DNA from: Locusta migratoria | Lineage: Eukaryota > Arthropoda > Insecta > Orthoptera > Acrididae | DNA: 64,000 bases | Assembly: GCA_026315105.1 (NCBI GenBank) | Contig: CM048744.1 | Coordinates: 365,635,159-365,699,158 of the forward strand | Reading direction: 5' to 3' | Notes under the pieces: model-generated | Seen by the model: the letters and a program-made list of their open reading frames with translations, nothing else | The model's database searches: none | What the model was told of the DNA's origin: nothing | Shown here: positions 32,545-43,950 of the stretch, one piece after another | How the letters are laid out: every line of letters starts with the position of its first letter | Position numbering within the stretch: position 1 is the stretch's first letter | Made by a program: the position numbers and the translations under genes

Positions 32545-32900
32545 TCATTTCCTTGGAACATGCCTAACGTTACACAGTGAAATTCAACATTACTTTTCTC
32601 GGAAACCAAGGCCCGTCGCTAAAAAGGCGGATATCATCAAAGGGTACGCCTTCCTTCTACAACATACTCGAGACTCAACAACATCCGTCATTTACACTTC
32701 TGAGGGTTCCCTTGTCAGTCAGAGAGCCCGGTCGCTCTGCTACCTGGGTGCAGAGTTGACGATTTTAAGTAAGGGATTAGCTGAACTACCCTTTTCCAAA
32801 ACGGGGTTGGAACACTTGCGCGGAGTGACACTTGCGCGGAGTGACACTTGCGCGGAACCCGGGGCCCTTGGGGCGGCTAATGCCTTTTCCTGGGTACAGG
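32545..32900 (+). repeat. Unclassified dispersed repeat, plus copy
   Basis: Plus partner of 31672-31895, extending further to RARSLCYLGAELTILSKGL and a GC-rich end. At about 32813-32857 it holds a 16 bp unit (cacttgcgcggagtga) repeated nearly three times. The 151-codon frame 32462-32917 crosses it, but is not recognised as a known protein. Confidence 0.55.
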
Positions 32901-32917
32901 CACACCAAGAAGTCTAG

Positions 32918-34046
32918 CACTGCTGTTGTCAAGTTTCCACACTGTCAACATAACACGAAAATCAGTGAAATTGCACAACCCTTTGCAAGCTGAAGAGCAA
33001 TATAGTAACTTGTTCTAACTACATATTAATCCGTTGAGTGTTCCTCCTGTAAACAAAAAGGTATTTTAATAGTGATAATGTTTGGAGAGTTAGTCTCTGC
33101 TACTAAAGACTATGACTTTCCACAATCGTACCTCCTAAAAGCATATTATTCAGAACACTAAGCATATCAAGACACCTGCGCAAGCAATAAATATATTAGG
33201 CATCCTGCACAGATACGTTGATGTAATTGACCGCTATGTAGTTAACCCCACTATCACGCAACTTCCATCTCTTTAAAAATAGCTGCTATGCTTTTTAATA
33301 GGAGATGCAACCTTAAACCTTCAATTAAAAAAACGTTAATAATAAGTCAATGAGTATTTAACATACTTGAAGCGTTTATTCGTAGACCCCAAAACCATTT
33401 GGCTGTATTCGAATTACAAATACATCTAAGAAATATATGAAATACGGAATTTGTAAGGGAATGTCACACACCGAAAACTGCTAAAGATAAATTCTATTTT
33501 CCGTCACCGTCATATAGAACCATTTTTACTCCGAACTTGGCGTAAACCAACAGGGAGAAACAAGTTGCAAGACTTCCAGGAAAAATGAAGCGAAATTGGC
33601 AGCCAATAGTTGGTTATAAATTACATTGCCTGTTAACTGTATAAATATAAATTACGGAATACGCGGAACTACTGTTCAGTACAGACAAAAAGGTCTAAGG
33701 TAATAGGCAGTGGTTTACAATCAGATATCCGTATCACTCTCCTCCTCAAGAAGTCTATGTGAAGATTTATATTCAGAACATTCAAGAAAAAGGTGTTGAA
33801 ACTATAAGAAGCAGCTCATTTACTCAGGAAGGGAAAACGTTATGGTGCCCGTAAATTTGAATGGCTGTATCTCTTGTAGTAACATTTAATTTTTGATAAA
33901 ATGTTAAAATCCAATATACCAGAATTTTGTTTTTCTAAACTCAGTGCCAACTTTTTTTTGTCGAAATTTTTGCAGGAAGTAGTCTTGACGTGATTTCATA
34001 CTTCTATGCATTAATATTATCAAACATGTAATTTGTGTCACAAATT
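32918..34046. other. No recognised gene
   Basis: AT-rich, no frame or repeat of note. Confidence 0.5.
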
Positions 34047-34205
34047 GCGCGGCCGGTCCGGTCGGAGGTTCGAGTCCTTCCTCGGACATAGGTATGTTTG
34101 TTTGTACTTCGCCTAAGTTATTTTAAGTAAGATTAAGTAGTGTGTAAGTCTAGCAACCAATGATCTAAGTAGTTTGGCCGCATAAGACTACACATATACA
34201 CGTAA
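34047..34205 (+). mobile_element. SINE fragment, 5'-truncated
   Basis: Starts within the head (gcgcggccgg), includes the B-box ggaggttcgagtccttcctc and a diverged body ending 'gactacacatatacacg'. Confidence 0.75.
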
Positions 34206-34728
34206 TTTATTTATTTCATAACCACATTTAAGTACTAATAATTAAAGAAACTTAAAAGAGAAATTTGAAGTAAACACTGAAAACAAATGATTGATATTTC
34301 TCATAAGATGAATGCACACAACCGTTGACTTACCGTTGACTTATGTCTTGTGAATGTACCTACAAATTCTGCCATATGAAAATTGTAGTGTGAGTCCCAA
34401 ATATGTGTTTTCTGTAATAACATTAAAAACATATTAAAAATTCAGAAGTCGAAAATCAGTGAAGTTTTGGACTTGAAGCGTTTTGTGTTGCTACATCTTT
34501 ACACAGTAGATACGATTTTAAAATTTGGTTGCTATCGCCAAAGTAGACGAAACGTTAAATTGATTGGTGTAATCTTCGCCGTGTAGACTGTATGTTGTAG
34601 AAGTCTACGTCGAACCTAATCATACCTCTGAGAAGAGAACGTTGTTTGCACTTCTCCTGCGTTTCCAGTCGGCTGTGCTGTGCTACGTAACGACATCGTA
34701 CCGTTCCACTTTACCGAGAGCTATATAT

Positions 34729-34779
34729 GTATTGGTGTGATGTCTGTTCTTTCGAAATAAGACATCACACCAATATATG
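34729..34779. repeat. Short palindrome with ttggtgtgatgtc ends
   Basis: tattggtgtgatgtct and agacatcacaccaata flank a loop of about 16 bp. It is related to the palindrome at 21440-21511. Confidence 0.75.
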
Positions 34780-34856
34780 TATCATTTAGACGCAAAGATT
34801 CTGGGTTCTGTTTTCATCGCTAACGCGATTAACAACGTCAGACCTCGTGTGTAAAC

Positions 34857-35055
34857 AAAATGTTCAAATGTTTGGCAAGCTTATGGGACTTAACTACGGG
34901 GTCATCAGTCCCTAAACTTACAAACTACTTATGAACTACTTACGAACTAGGACGGCACAAATATCCATGCCCGAGGGGGGATTCGAACCCCCGACCGTAG
35001 TGGCCGTGCAGACCGTGACTAGAGCGCCTTAGTCTCCTCGGCCACCGCGGCCGGT
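34857..35055 (-). mobile_element. tRNA-derived SINE (family 1)
   Basis: Complete, tail first on the plus strand, ending ccaccgcggccggt. Perfect 10 bp target duplication gtgtgtaaac at 34847-34856 and 35056-35065. Confidence 0.94.
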
Positions 35056-35135
35056 GTGTGTAAACACTTATGAGTGCCATTGGAAAAATGCATAAATAAC
35101 ACCTGTTGTTTGAGACTTGAAGATGACCTGAAATT

Positions 35136-35332
35136 GCCGGCCGCGGTGGCCGAGGAGACTGAGGCGCTTCAGTCACGGTCTGCACGGCCACTACGGTCGG
35201 GGTTCGAATCCCCCCTCGGGTATGGATATTTGTACCGTCTTTAGTATAAGGTAGTTCATAAGTAGTTTGTAAGTTTAGGGACTGATGACCGCGTAGTTAA
35301 GTCCCATAAGCTTAACAAACATTTGAACATTT
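35136..35332 (+). mobile_element. tRNA-derived SINE (family 1)
   Basis: Complete, plus strand, with a perfect 14 bp target duplication gatgacctgaaatt at 35122-35135 and 35333-35346. Only 80 bp separates it from the oppositely oriented copy at 34857-35055. Confidence 0.95.
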
Positions 35333-35346
35333 GATGACCTGAAATT

Positions 35347-36864
35347 AGCCGAAATCGATATCTCATAATAAACATAAGGTGTAGCTGTCTATATTTCATA
35401 ATGCTATTCCTAACATATTTAAAAGTTGCTCAAAACTACCTACAAAAAACCTTTATAATGAGATTGTATATAATTACACGAGCAAATTGTGTTTTAGTTA
35501 TTTGTAGTAATACACCCAAAGATCTGCCCTTGCTTTTAGTGCCTTGATCAGCTGTTTATTTTTAGAGGTATTACTATGGACAGGAAAAATTTGCATTTGC
35601 GATAAATGCGAATATAGATGCGAATTCTGACTCAAAATTCAGTAAATCCGAAATTGTAGTTAGCAACGGTTTCGCTCAATTCCGATTTCATCACATTCCT
35701 CTTCACATGGTGCTGTATTGTAAATCGAGTGATATTTGTATGAAGTGTTATCTCCCTGTTGAATGAGGCTGTGATATCTCCGGGCCTACTGCTCCACCTC
35801 GCTCGGTGGGCCTTTCCCTGAATACGGCACAGGTAGCGGCTGAAGGGCGTGGGGTAGGGGTGGTGTATCCCTACTTCTGGAACACCCTGTTCACTACCTG
35901 CAGCGTCCGGGTCTCCGCGCAAGTGTCTACACATTCCCTCTCCGCGCAAGTGTCACTCCCCGCAAGTGTCACAAACTCTTCCAAAACAGTTCCTGTACTC
36001 ATGAAAAGTTGCCGAATTCCACTGCGCACATCCCTACTAGGCAACAGGACACACGGTCAAACGAGATGACTCAAGTGCTAATCATTTCTTTGCAACCTAC
36101 TGTAATTCGAACCAGGAACGATGGCATTCGACTTTAGGTTTGTTCTGCGGATCTACGTCATGCATTCTCCGACAGCCATGAGCGTTCAGCGAGGTTGTGA
36201 ACGCTCTACTGCAACGGTCGTAGACAATGCCAAAATTAAATGTGGTTGTACCGAGTTATTCAGTCAATTTGTTGCTAGTTGTCATCGCTGATATCGGTCA
36301 CCATATTCATTCTGTCTAACAAATGTAAAAACAATAACCGGATAGAAATTGCACTTTCGTGATTTTCAAGACGTCTGTGTCAGTGCGTTATGATTGCAAC
36401 TGATGAGTCCATAGTGCAACAGCACGGAGGATTGTTGCAAGTTACCAACGGCCTGCGTGTCAACATGTCTACGGGACCCTGTCGCGAATGTACTAACATG
36501 CAGCCTCAGTGTAGCTCTCGTGTGGTAACGACGTCTTACTGCAGGGCACATGCTACCGGTATGTCGTGGCCTGCCAATCGTCTGTTAGATTGGCAAATGC
36601 AACATCCTACTTATCAGCGAACAGTTCATTGGATCTTTACTTCGAACTGTGTAACAACAAACAAGAATGTGACGGAGTTTTACTTTTTACTGACAATAGA
36701 AATACACGTTATTTATAGGAAGGTCAGTATCCAGAATATAGTACTTTAGCCATCCTGAAAAGGATCTCTATCTTTTTAGTGTTTCAATGACGGTGCCCAA
36801 CACTCAAAAGTGCTTTTCTTCTTACTAGCACTGGTCACGAAAGCCTACGAATTTATATGTACCA
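35347..36864. other. No recognised gene
   Basis: Contains at about 35918-35972 several copies of ccgcgcaagtgtc-like units, the complement of the tandem unit at 32813-32857. Frames here (35632-35949 minus, 35806-36069 plus, 36390-36749 plus) show no family features. Confidence 0.45.
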
Positions 36865-36875
36865 TCAATGCTATT

Positions 36876-37202
36876 TGCCAACGGCCATGTTCTAGTGGAT
36901 ACAGCGGTTCAAGTTAGATAACCGATGTTAACCACTGTCGGGCTTGGCTAGCAATTTGATGGGTCACCATCCGGGTCTGCTGAGCGCTGTTGGCTTGAGG
37001 GGTCCGCTCAGCCCTTTGAGGCCAATTGAGGAGCTACTTGATTAAGAAGTAGCTGCTCCATTCTGGATAATGACACATTGACTGGGAGTGTGGGATGCTG
37101 AATACGTCCCCTTCCGTACCGCATCCGATGACTCCTTCTGGTGGAGGATGACACGGCGACCGATCGGTACCCGTTGGGCCCTCTAGCCCTGTGTGGGACG
37201 GA
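36876..37202 (+). mobile_element. 5S-rRNA-derived SINE
   Basis: The first about 118 bp (36877-36994) follow an insect 5S rRNA from gccaacggccat to gcgctgttggc, including 'ccgatgttaaccactgtcgg', ggcttggctagcaatttgat and gggtcacc, with scattered changes. This is the internal pol III promoter of SINE3-type elements. The body contains ctacttgattaagaagtagc. Near-direct repeats tcaatgctatt (36865-36875) and tcattgctatt (37203-37213) flank it. A 5'-truncated relative lies at 23071-23200. Confidence 0.85.
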
Positions 37203-37213
37203 TCATTGCTATT

Positions 37214-38777
37214 CCGTGCATCCATGATAATTCATTCTCCCGATATGTTGTTATGTGTATTGCAACTCTGTGTAATGTAGTATCTTATAACTTGACTTCC
37301 GCCGTTTAGTTGTGTGCGTTGATAGTCTGTCTTATGTGAACACGGTGCTGTATAATAGAGACGTTCCCGTATGTTCCACGACGTTCTGTTCACGTCCTGT
37401 GTGGACGGACCTTAACGCTTCATCCACGACAGGCAATAGTGAGTTTTAAATCGTAATCAACTACTAAATCATTCTTTAAAATGTCTACTGTAAAGCTATT
37501 AATTCTTATCCGAGTTCCGATTCTCGAGCTTTTTAAGAAAGAAATTCTGCCCCAGGCTTATGGATTGCTTAACATACCACCTTCTTTGGCTGGTAAACTC
37601 TTTGTAGTCGTAACAGATGGTCTAGTCAGATGCCTGTGCGGGTAGAGTTGCGTGTTAACGTGCCGTGTTCAACGGGAGACAAGGCATTCTTTTCGTGCTG
37701 AGTTCTAGATTAGTCTGTTCTGTTTTGACTTCCATCTTGTTATGGACGACTGGTGTTCGAGCTTGTTTACGGTAGCTGAATGTGTAAATCTAGATTACTT
37801 TACGATGGCCATCCTCATGCTAGTAGATACAACAGTGGTGAAATTTCAGGAAGCTCTTGCAGCTTGACAGAACGATATGCTTGCAACGTAATCTTGTCTG
37901 GAGATGTACCTAACGCTTATTCATTCTTCACTGACCCAATGCCAGCCACCACAGATGGACTTTGGAACCAGGTGTGTGCAACACGGATGGATATACAACA
38001 GGACGCCAGTCACCGATTATACGCGTCCTTTGCAACACGGTGTAAACTCGGATTCGGCAATTTAAAATGAGTTCAAGAAGCATATTCGGAAAGAACTCTC
38101 CCTAATTCGGCAACTATGCACTTATTGTTAGACAGGAGAAAGGCCGAAACTTTTGAATGTGTCACAAGGGTGCAATTTAAAGCTGTAAACATGTCGTTGG
38201 ATTGTCATTAACTGGCTGTATCTGTGCAAACTTTTATGGTGTTACAGTGTGTTGTTCAAGTAAAGTTAATCAAAGAGAAAAATATGGCAGACATTCTTTG
38301 CGACTTGTTCGTTGTAATCAAGGATTTAGTTTGCAATGGCTACAAATTCATACCTTATATTAGCGTCTTAGGATGTCAAGAACTTGGACGGCGATGGAGT
38401 GGTAGCAATTCGCTGTGCTCTGTTCACTAAAGGTTTTCGCGTTTTGAAGGTGAAGATAACTGAAATCCAGTTCTATAACATCTAAAAACGGAAGAATGTT
38501 ATCAAATTCTATAAAAATAAAACGCGATGATTTGGGTGGAAGACCATCAAGCCTTTTGTATCAATAGTAAACAACTAGAAAGGACGTTGACTATCGCAAC
38601 ATCATTACTCAACCTCGTTTGAAGAGAACAATGAAACTGCTAAAATCTGCAGCGGAAGTACAGATTGCCTTGTTTCAAATGCAGGTACCAACTACAAAGG
38701 GCGAAACTATTCTACTCGGTAATCACAACGCAGTAGGAAATTATATTAGTAGAAGACAGTAAAATAAAGAAATAAAT
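37214..38777. other. No recognised gene
   Basis: A 96-codon frame at 37780-38070 (plus) and a 68-codon frame at 38224-38430 (plus) have no recognisable features. Nothing else is visible. Confidence 0.45.
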
Positions 38778-38968
38778 AAATCTTCGAATGTTTGTAAAGC
38801 TATTGGTTCAAACTGCTATGACCATCAGTCCCTAGACTTACAAACTACTTAAACTAACTTACACTAAGGACAACACCCACCCATGCCCAAGGAAGGACCC
38901 AAACCTCCAACGGGAACGACCGCTCCGTCTGTAACATGACTGCTTAGACCACGCAGCTGTTCCGTGTG
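38778..38968 (-). mobile_element. tRNA-derived SINE (family 2)
   Basis: Tail-first copy: aaatcttcgaatgtttgtaa, 'cttacaaactacttaaac', a decayed B-box complement (aaacctccaacggg) and head complement 'gaccacgcagctgttcc'. Confidence 0.82.
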
Positions 38969-39902
38969 TCTATGATGTAAGATACTTTTCAATGTGCAGC
39001 AAAATATTTCCTTTTACAATAACCACGTACTCTGAGGAATCTTCCATATCACGAGTGTTCAGCATTATGCTGAAAACAACTGAATTTATTGATACTCACA
39101 CTCAGCTTGTGGCTTTTCTGTAAGATATGCACTTTACAAAATCTGCTTTTAAGTGTTTCCACTTTTTAGTAACTAGTACTCAAAATTTAGCAAGTAGATA
39201 TTGCACAGTGCATATTATAGAACAGCGTAAATTGAGTATGGGCGTATAAAAAATTACAGCTGTTTTCCTTAAATCTTTCAGCATGAGTAATGTTAAATAA
39301 AATCTTCGTCTTTATCTACAATTTTCTTTAATTTATTACTGTTTTCAGTGCTGTTTTGAAATCATTGCAAACAATGGAAACACGTAGAAATGACCGAATT
39401 TATGGGATCCATTCGGAGGTTAATTTGGGAGAGTTGCCGAGTGGGAGTGTTTGCTTTTCATCAGCAGGTAGAAGTTGTCCGCTTCGTGTGAGTCGGGAAC
39501 AATTATACGGCGCGTGATGGACAATGTAGCTACTGGCTCTCACGAACTGAGCAACTGCTACCTGCTGCTGAAAACCAATCATTCGAATTCGGCAACTCAA
39601 GTAACTCAGGAACAGACGAATTCGGTGGTTTCAAAACGACTATGAAAACAGCGGTACAATTGAAGATACATACTATAATAAAGATTTTATTTAATTTTGT
39701 ACCTAATAAAATACTTTATGAAAATGATTTGTATAAAACACATGGAATTAGCAGCATTGTTCGTAATCCTTACTTTATTAACCCATATAGCGCGGAATTA
39801 TTTTTGGTTTAATTTTTTTCTCGGAAGCTATTAATTACCTTCATATGACTGCAAATGATCGTTATTAGTTTTGCCATACTGCCATTGTTTTTGGAATCTT
39901 TA
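38969..39902. other. No recognised gene; small inverted repeat
   Basis: An imperfect inverted repeat (ttttcatcagcaggtag near 39455, ctacctgctgctgaaaa near 39557) encloses about 85 bp. Otherwise AT-rich with no gene. Confidence 0.45.
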
Positions 39903-41487
39903 TCTATATAAAAGCGACACTCATCCACTCACTCACTCACTCACTCACTGACTAAACACGAAATCTCGAAAACTACTTCACCTATAAAGCTGAAATTGGG
40001 TAGAAATGTAGTTTATAGATAGACGTCAGCTAAGAAAGGATTTTGCGATTGGACCAATAGTTCATGAGATAAGACGTCATAAACAATGAAAATTTCCTCG
40101 TCTTGCGGCACGAAACATAATTTCATACCTTTAGGAAACTTTTTCTCTCTGACAACTCAAGCAAAATGATGAAAGGAATAAAAGTTTGTTGCTTACTGCC
40201 TTTTCGGCGTTCATGCAGTAAAATTACTGCATTTGGCAAGATGTTACAATTTATTACACGTACACTATTAATTGTATTCGCGAGAAAAGTTACAGTCAGT
40301 ATACACACAAACCGCTGAACGTACATTTGAAATTGTATCATAGTACGACACACAGTTCATGAGATATGGATTCATAAAAAATTAGGTTCATGAAAAACCG
40401 CGTCATCACGCATGACGTTTTAATTTACTACGTCTTTCCTATTAACTCTACTCCCGACATATTTAGCAGACAGTTTACATACATATAAACCACTGGAGGT
40501 AACGTATACGTCGTATAGTTCAGGTGCTACGAAGTCAAAGACAATTAAATGCATGAAAATTCTCCCTAATAAGCATGAGGTTGCAATTTACAACGTGTTT
40601 ACCACCAACTCCATTTACAACACATTTCTATTTACGAACCTGCTAAATAATGTTTTTGAGGGATACATAATTCAGGAAATATCTCTATAAATATGTAAAA
40701 GCGAAAGGTCACTCACGCACTCACTCATCATTGACTAAACACGAAATCTCTAGAACTACTGCAACTAGGAATCTGAAATTTTGTCGGTATGTAGTTTATA
40801 GGTGGAAGAAGTCTGCTAAGAAAGTATTTTGCAATAGGATAGAATTAAGGTGCATTGCGGAGGTTACTTTTCCTATAGATGACGAAATCTACAGTTTCAT
40901 TATGATCTTGACGAAATTTTGCACGCTTGACCTTCAAAACAAGAGGATGGTCACTGTCTACCGAAAGTTTCATAAAGTCGACCGATTTCACAGATCCATT
41001 TCTTTTTTAGTTATTCTTAGAATCACGGTTGTGTGAAATAAAACTCGAAAATTTGAGAACAACAAAGTGCGATTTTCAATGTGACCCTGTGTTCCTATTG
41101 CATACAAATCTACAGTTTTGTTCCGATATTGATGAAAGTTTGCACACTTGACCTTAAAAACAAGGAGATTGTTACTGTCTGTATAAAATTTCTTTCGGCG
41201 CATAACTTACAGACTTTGACAAAATGCACAGTTTTGCTCCGATCTTGATGAACTTTTGCACACATGACCTTTAAACCAAGAGGACGTTCAGTTCAGTTGG
41301 TACATAAATGTTTGTATGGTACATGACAGAGGGTACGTTGCAAAAACCTTTGCCAACAGAGGGAAAGGTGGAGACGAACAGAGAGGTGAGAGAGAAAGAG
41401 ATCGATGCAGAGAGAGGGGGGAACGGGAGGTGGACTACGAGAGTGTAGAATAAATAAATACCCATGCAACACCGGGTTTACAGCTAG
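39903..41487 (+). mobile_element. Helitron-type element(s), non-autonomous, possible tandem pair
   Basis: The 5' end is a|TCTATATAAAAGCGACACTC and the 3' end is a short hairpin (acccatgcaacaccgggt) 9 bp before CTAG followed by T, as expected for Helitrons that insert between A and T. A second 5'-end-like sequence, TCTCTATAAATATGTAAAAG followed by the same cactcac run and 'actaaacacgaaatctc', begins at 40682. So either one element contains an internal repeat or two Helitrons sit in tandem sharing the last terminator. No Rep/helicase frame is present. Confidence 0.75.
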
Positions 41488-42790
41488 TATTTTATAATGA
41501 ATATGGTGAATCATTATTATTAAAACAACATTTAAGATGAAATATATACATATAAATGTCTCAAAAATAGAATAAAAGTCAAGAAATATAAGCCCAACTA
41601 CGAGGAAGGTTTCAGTATCTTCTGTATGAACCTCAACTCGACAATACAAGCACAAATTGATCTGAAATGGGATTAGGCTATTCAAAGAAATACAATATGA
41701 CACTGTACAGGAATATTTACAGACAAGAATAAAAAAGTAAGCTGCCGTTCTCGTCGTTCTGGAAGGACGTCAGCACTATCTGGGTTAATAGCAAATCGTT
41801 TTCCGAGTGACCATTATCAGTTCAGATCTTTAAGAACTCATATGAAGTTGTTTACAGATGAAATAAATACGCATATTAGTATCTTGTGGGATGTTGATAT
41901 ACATTTTACTGTTCTATGTCAGGTACAAATTTAAACTTCATATAACTGCTTGACGATCTGCGCTGATGATGGTCACTCTGTGATTGAAATCGATTTCCTA
42001 TTAATAAAGCAAGGATTACGACCAATGTTGCTTATTCCATGTGTTATATACAAATCATACATTAATGATATTGTGGTTGTGATGGACACTGATCCATGAA
42101 ATGAAATCCAATCTCAGTAATCTGTATTATAGCGTCATGCTCAAGATGTGGCAGCTTTCGTGATGATTATTGTATATCTACTTTGCTTGTTTCACCATTT
42201 TTCAGTAACTCTTAATTTTTGTTGAAAGACAAGTTGCTCCTTTACGGCGTTTTGCAACCGTTGTGGTGATGTGACCATTTTGGTGTAGTTAATTCTTATG
42301 TACGTGAAGATATTTGAATGCAGGGACTCATACGAAGCAATGAATCAAGATTGAGAACCATCATAGATAGTAGTCCGCCACGAAGACGCAGAATCCGAAC
42401 CTAAATGTATAGAATAATAATGCATGCTCTTGCTCACCTATGTGTAAAGTGAAAACTTCACGTGTTCTCCCTCTTGTAGCTGTATGCTGACCAAGTCACC
42501 AAAAATATATGGAACGTTGAAGTGCAGCCAGTATATTTTTCCAATGTTATGGTCTCTGAACAACGATGACAGACCAAGTTTTTGAATTTTCCGCAAATGG
42601 AGAACGAAATATTTCTGCAAATTTAAAATGTTTATTGAGCAATTTTCGCTGTCCCTGGTAGCGCTGAGTTGAAAGGTCGGCTAAGTCGCGATGTTTTCCA
42701 TAGTTTTATGAATAAAAAACGAGCCCCGCTCAGGCCTAGGATTTTTATCTGTCACATTTCATTTTTTTTCACCTCTGGCAATGTTGTTGT
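41488..42790. other. No recognised gene; one ribozyme-like motif
   Basis: Unassigned AT-rich sequence except the motif at 41963-41996. A stretch at about 42785-42960 resembles the 5' part of an insect LINE ('gaggaaggcaacggcttacc') but is too short to assign. Confidence 0.45.
41963..41996 (+). ncRNA. Hammerhead-like core without a good stem I
   Basis: CTGATGA, extra T, GGTCAC-TCT-GTGATT (6 bp with two wobbles), GAAA, then ATCGATTT. The core bases are intact, but sequences on either side do not pair, so a stem I is not evident. AATAAAG follows about 10 bases later. Confidence 0.35.
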
Positions 42791-43204
42791 TGTGAAAAAT
42801 GCCGATTTGCACAGTGGTTTGGAATCCGTGTTAAGCTGTAGGTCTCCCTGTGAATGGCTGGGTAAGTCAGATAGAAGGTCGGAGGAAGGCAACGGCTTAC
42901 CATCTGCAATTACGAGCATGCCTAGTGAAACACTGTGGTGTTCAAACCAATTTTAGACCATTTACTACTTTACCTTACCTCTTCTGGTATACTGCAATCA
43001 TACGCCACAGATTTTTGCAGTTGCGGCGTACACTTCAAACGAGCGTGAGTAATGTTGATGCTTGTTTACCCAACATCCTTTCTAGTTAGGTTTTACAGAT
43101 GATGGATTGTCACCTACTTCTTCCGTCCAAAGCTTCGTCTTTTGTTTTAACAGAATTCGATAATATTCTTTTGTTGATTAAGTTTTCTGGATCTGTTTCG
43201 TCAT

Positions 43205-43500
43205 GTTGGCTTTGTTGTTGTGGTCTTCAGTCCGCAGAATGTTTTGATGCAGCTCTCCACGCTACCCTGTCCTGTGCAAACCTCTTCATCTTAGAATGCG
43301 AACTGCAACCTACGTCCTTTTGAATCTGCTTTCTGTACTCGTCTCTCGGTTTCCCTCTACGACTTTTACCACACACATTTCCTTCTAATTCCAAGTTGAC
43401 GATTTCTTGATGTCTCATAATTTGTCCCACCAAACTATCCCTTCTCCGTGTCACGATGCTAGAGACTACTTTTCCCCCCAATTGTGTGAAGCACTTCATT
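43205..43500 (-). mobile_element. RTE-type LINE 3' end
   Basis: Minus frame 43499-43227 reads RRDSLVGQIMRHQEIVNLEL, then GKSRRGKPRDEYRKQIQKDV and AWRAAS, the C-terminal signature of RTE-type LINE proteins. The 3' tail includes 'cttcagtccgcagaatg' and gatgcagct (plus orientation), the same tail found split around the SINE at 591-814. Confidence 0.82.
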
Positions 43501-43739
43501 TATTGCGTGGCTGGCTTTTGAAATGGAAAGATATCATTTGAGCACCGTGAATTGTCCCCGCAGTATTGCCATCCTCGTTATTAAGATTCTAAAACGCTTC
43601 CGTAAGGTTTAACTTTATAGCGATCGCAAACTCAAAGTACATTTCCAACATTACTATCAACTGTCAATCTGGCAGATTTTTGTCTTCGGTAACCTTAACG
43701 TGAAGAACACAATGAAACACTATTGGAGCCTTCACGTAT

Positions 43740-43825
43740 GCAAGCCAGTTGACAAACAGGGAATTGAAGGGTACTGTTTACAGCTAAGAACTCCATCTCT
43801 GGTGACTCTTTCCTTCTCATCTCCT
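43740..43825 (-). repeat. Fragment of the unclassified dispersed repeat
   Basis: gccagttgacaaacaggga then gaagggtactgtttacagc resembles 31655-31700 (gccagttaacaacaaggga, then gaaggacatgtttacagcc). It is followed directly by a SINE head. Confidence 0.5.
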
Positions 43826-43829
43826 CATC

Positions 43830-43946
43830 GCTGCGGTGGAATGGCCGAGCGTTCTAAGGCGCCTTGCTGGGGAGCGGGCGCTTGCTTGCCGTCGGAGGTT
43901 CGAGTTCTCCCTAGGGCATGAGTGAGTGTGTTATCCTTAGGTTAGT
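43830..43946 (+). mobile_element. SINE fragment, 5' half (family 2)
   Basis: ctgcggtggaatggccgagc to 'tgttatccttaggttagttt', with B-box ggaggttcgagttctccc. The 3' half is missing; the palindromic element at 43951-44304 begins at the break and no SINE sequence resumes after it. Confidence 0.85.
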
Positions 43947-43950
43947 TTGT

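Noticed and set aside
36877..36994. True 5S rRNA gene
   Set aside because: Too many changes from 5S sequence, a single copy, and it is continuous with a SINE body flanked by near-direct repeats.
39925..39950. CRISPR-like array from repeated cactcac units
   Set aside because: A simple 4-base microsatellite at the Helitron 5' end, with no spacers; the genome is eukaryotic.
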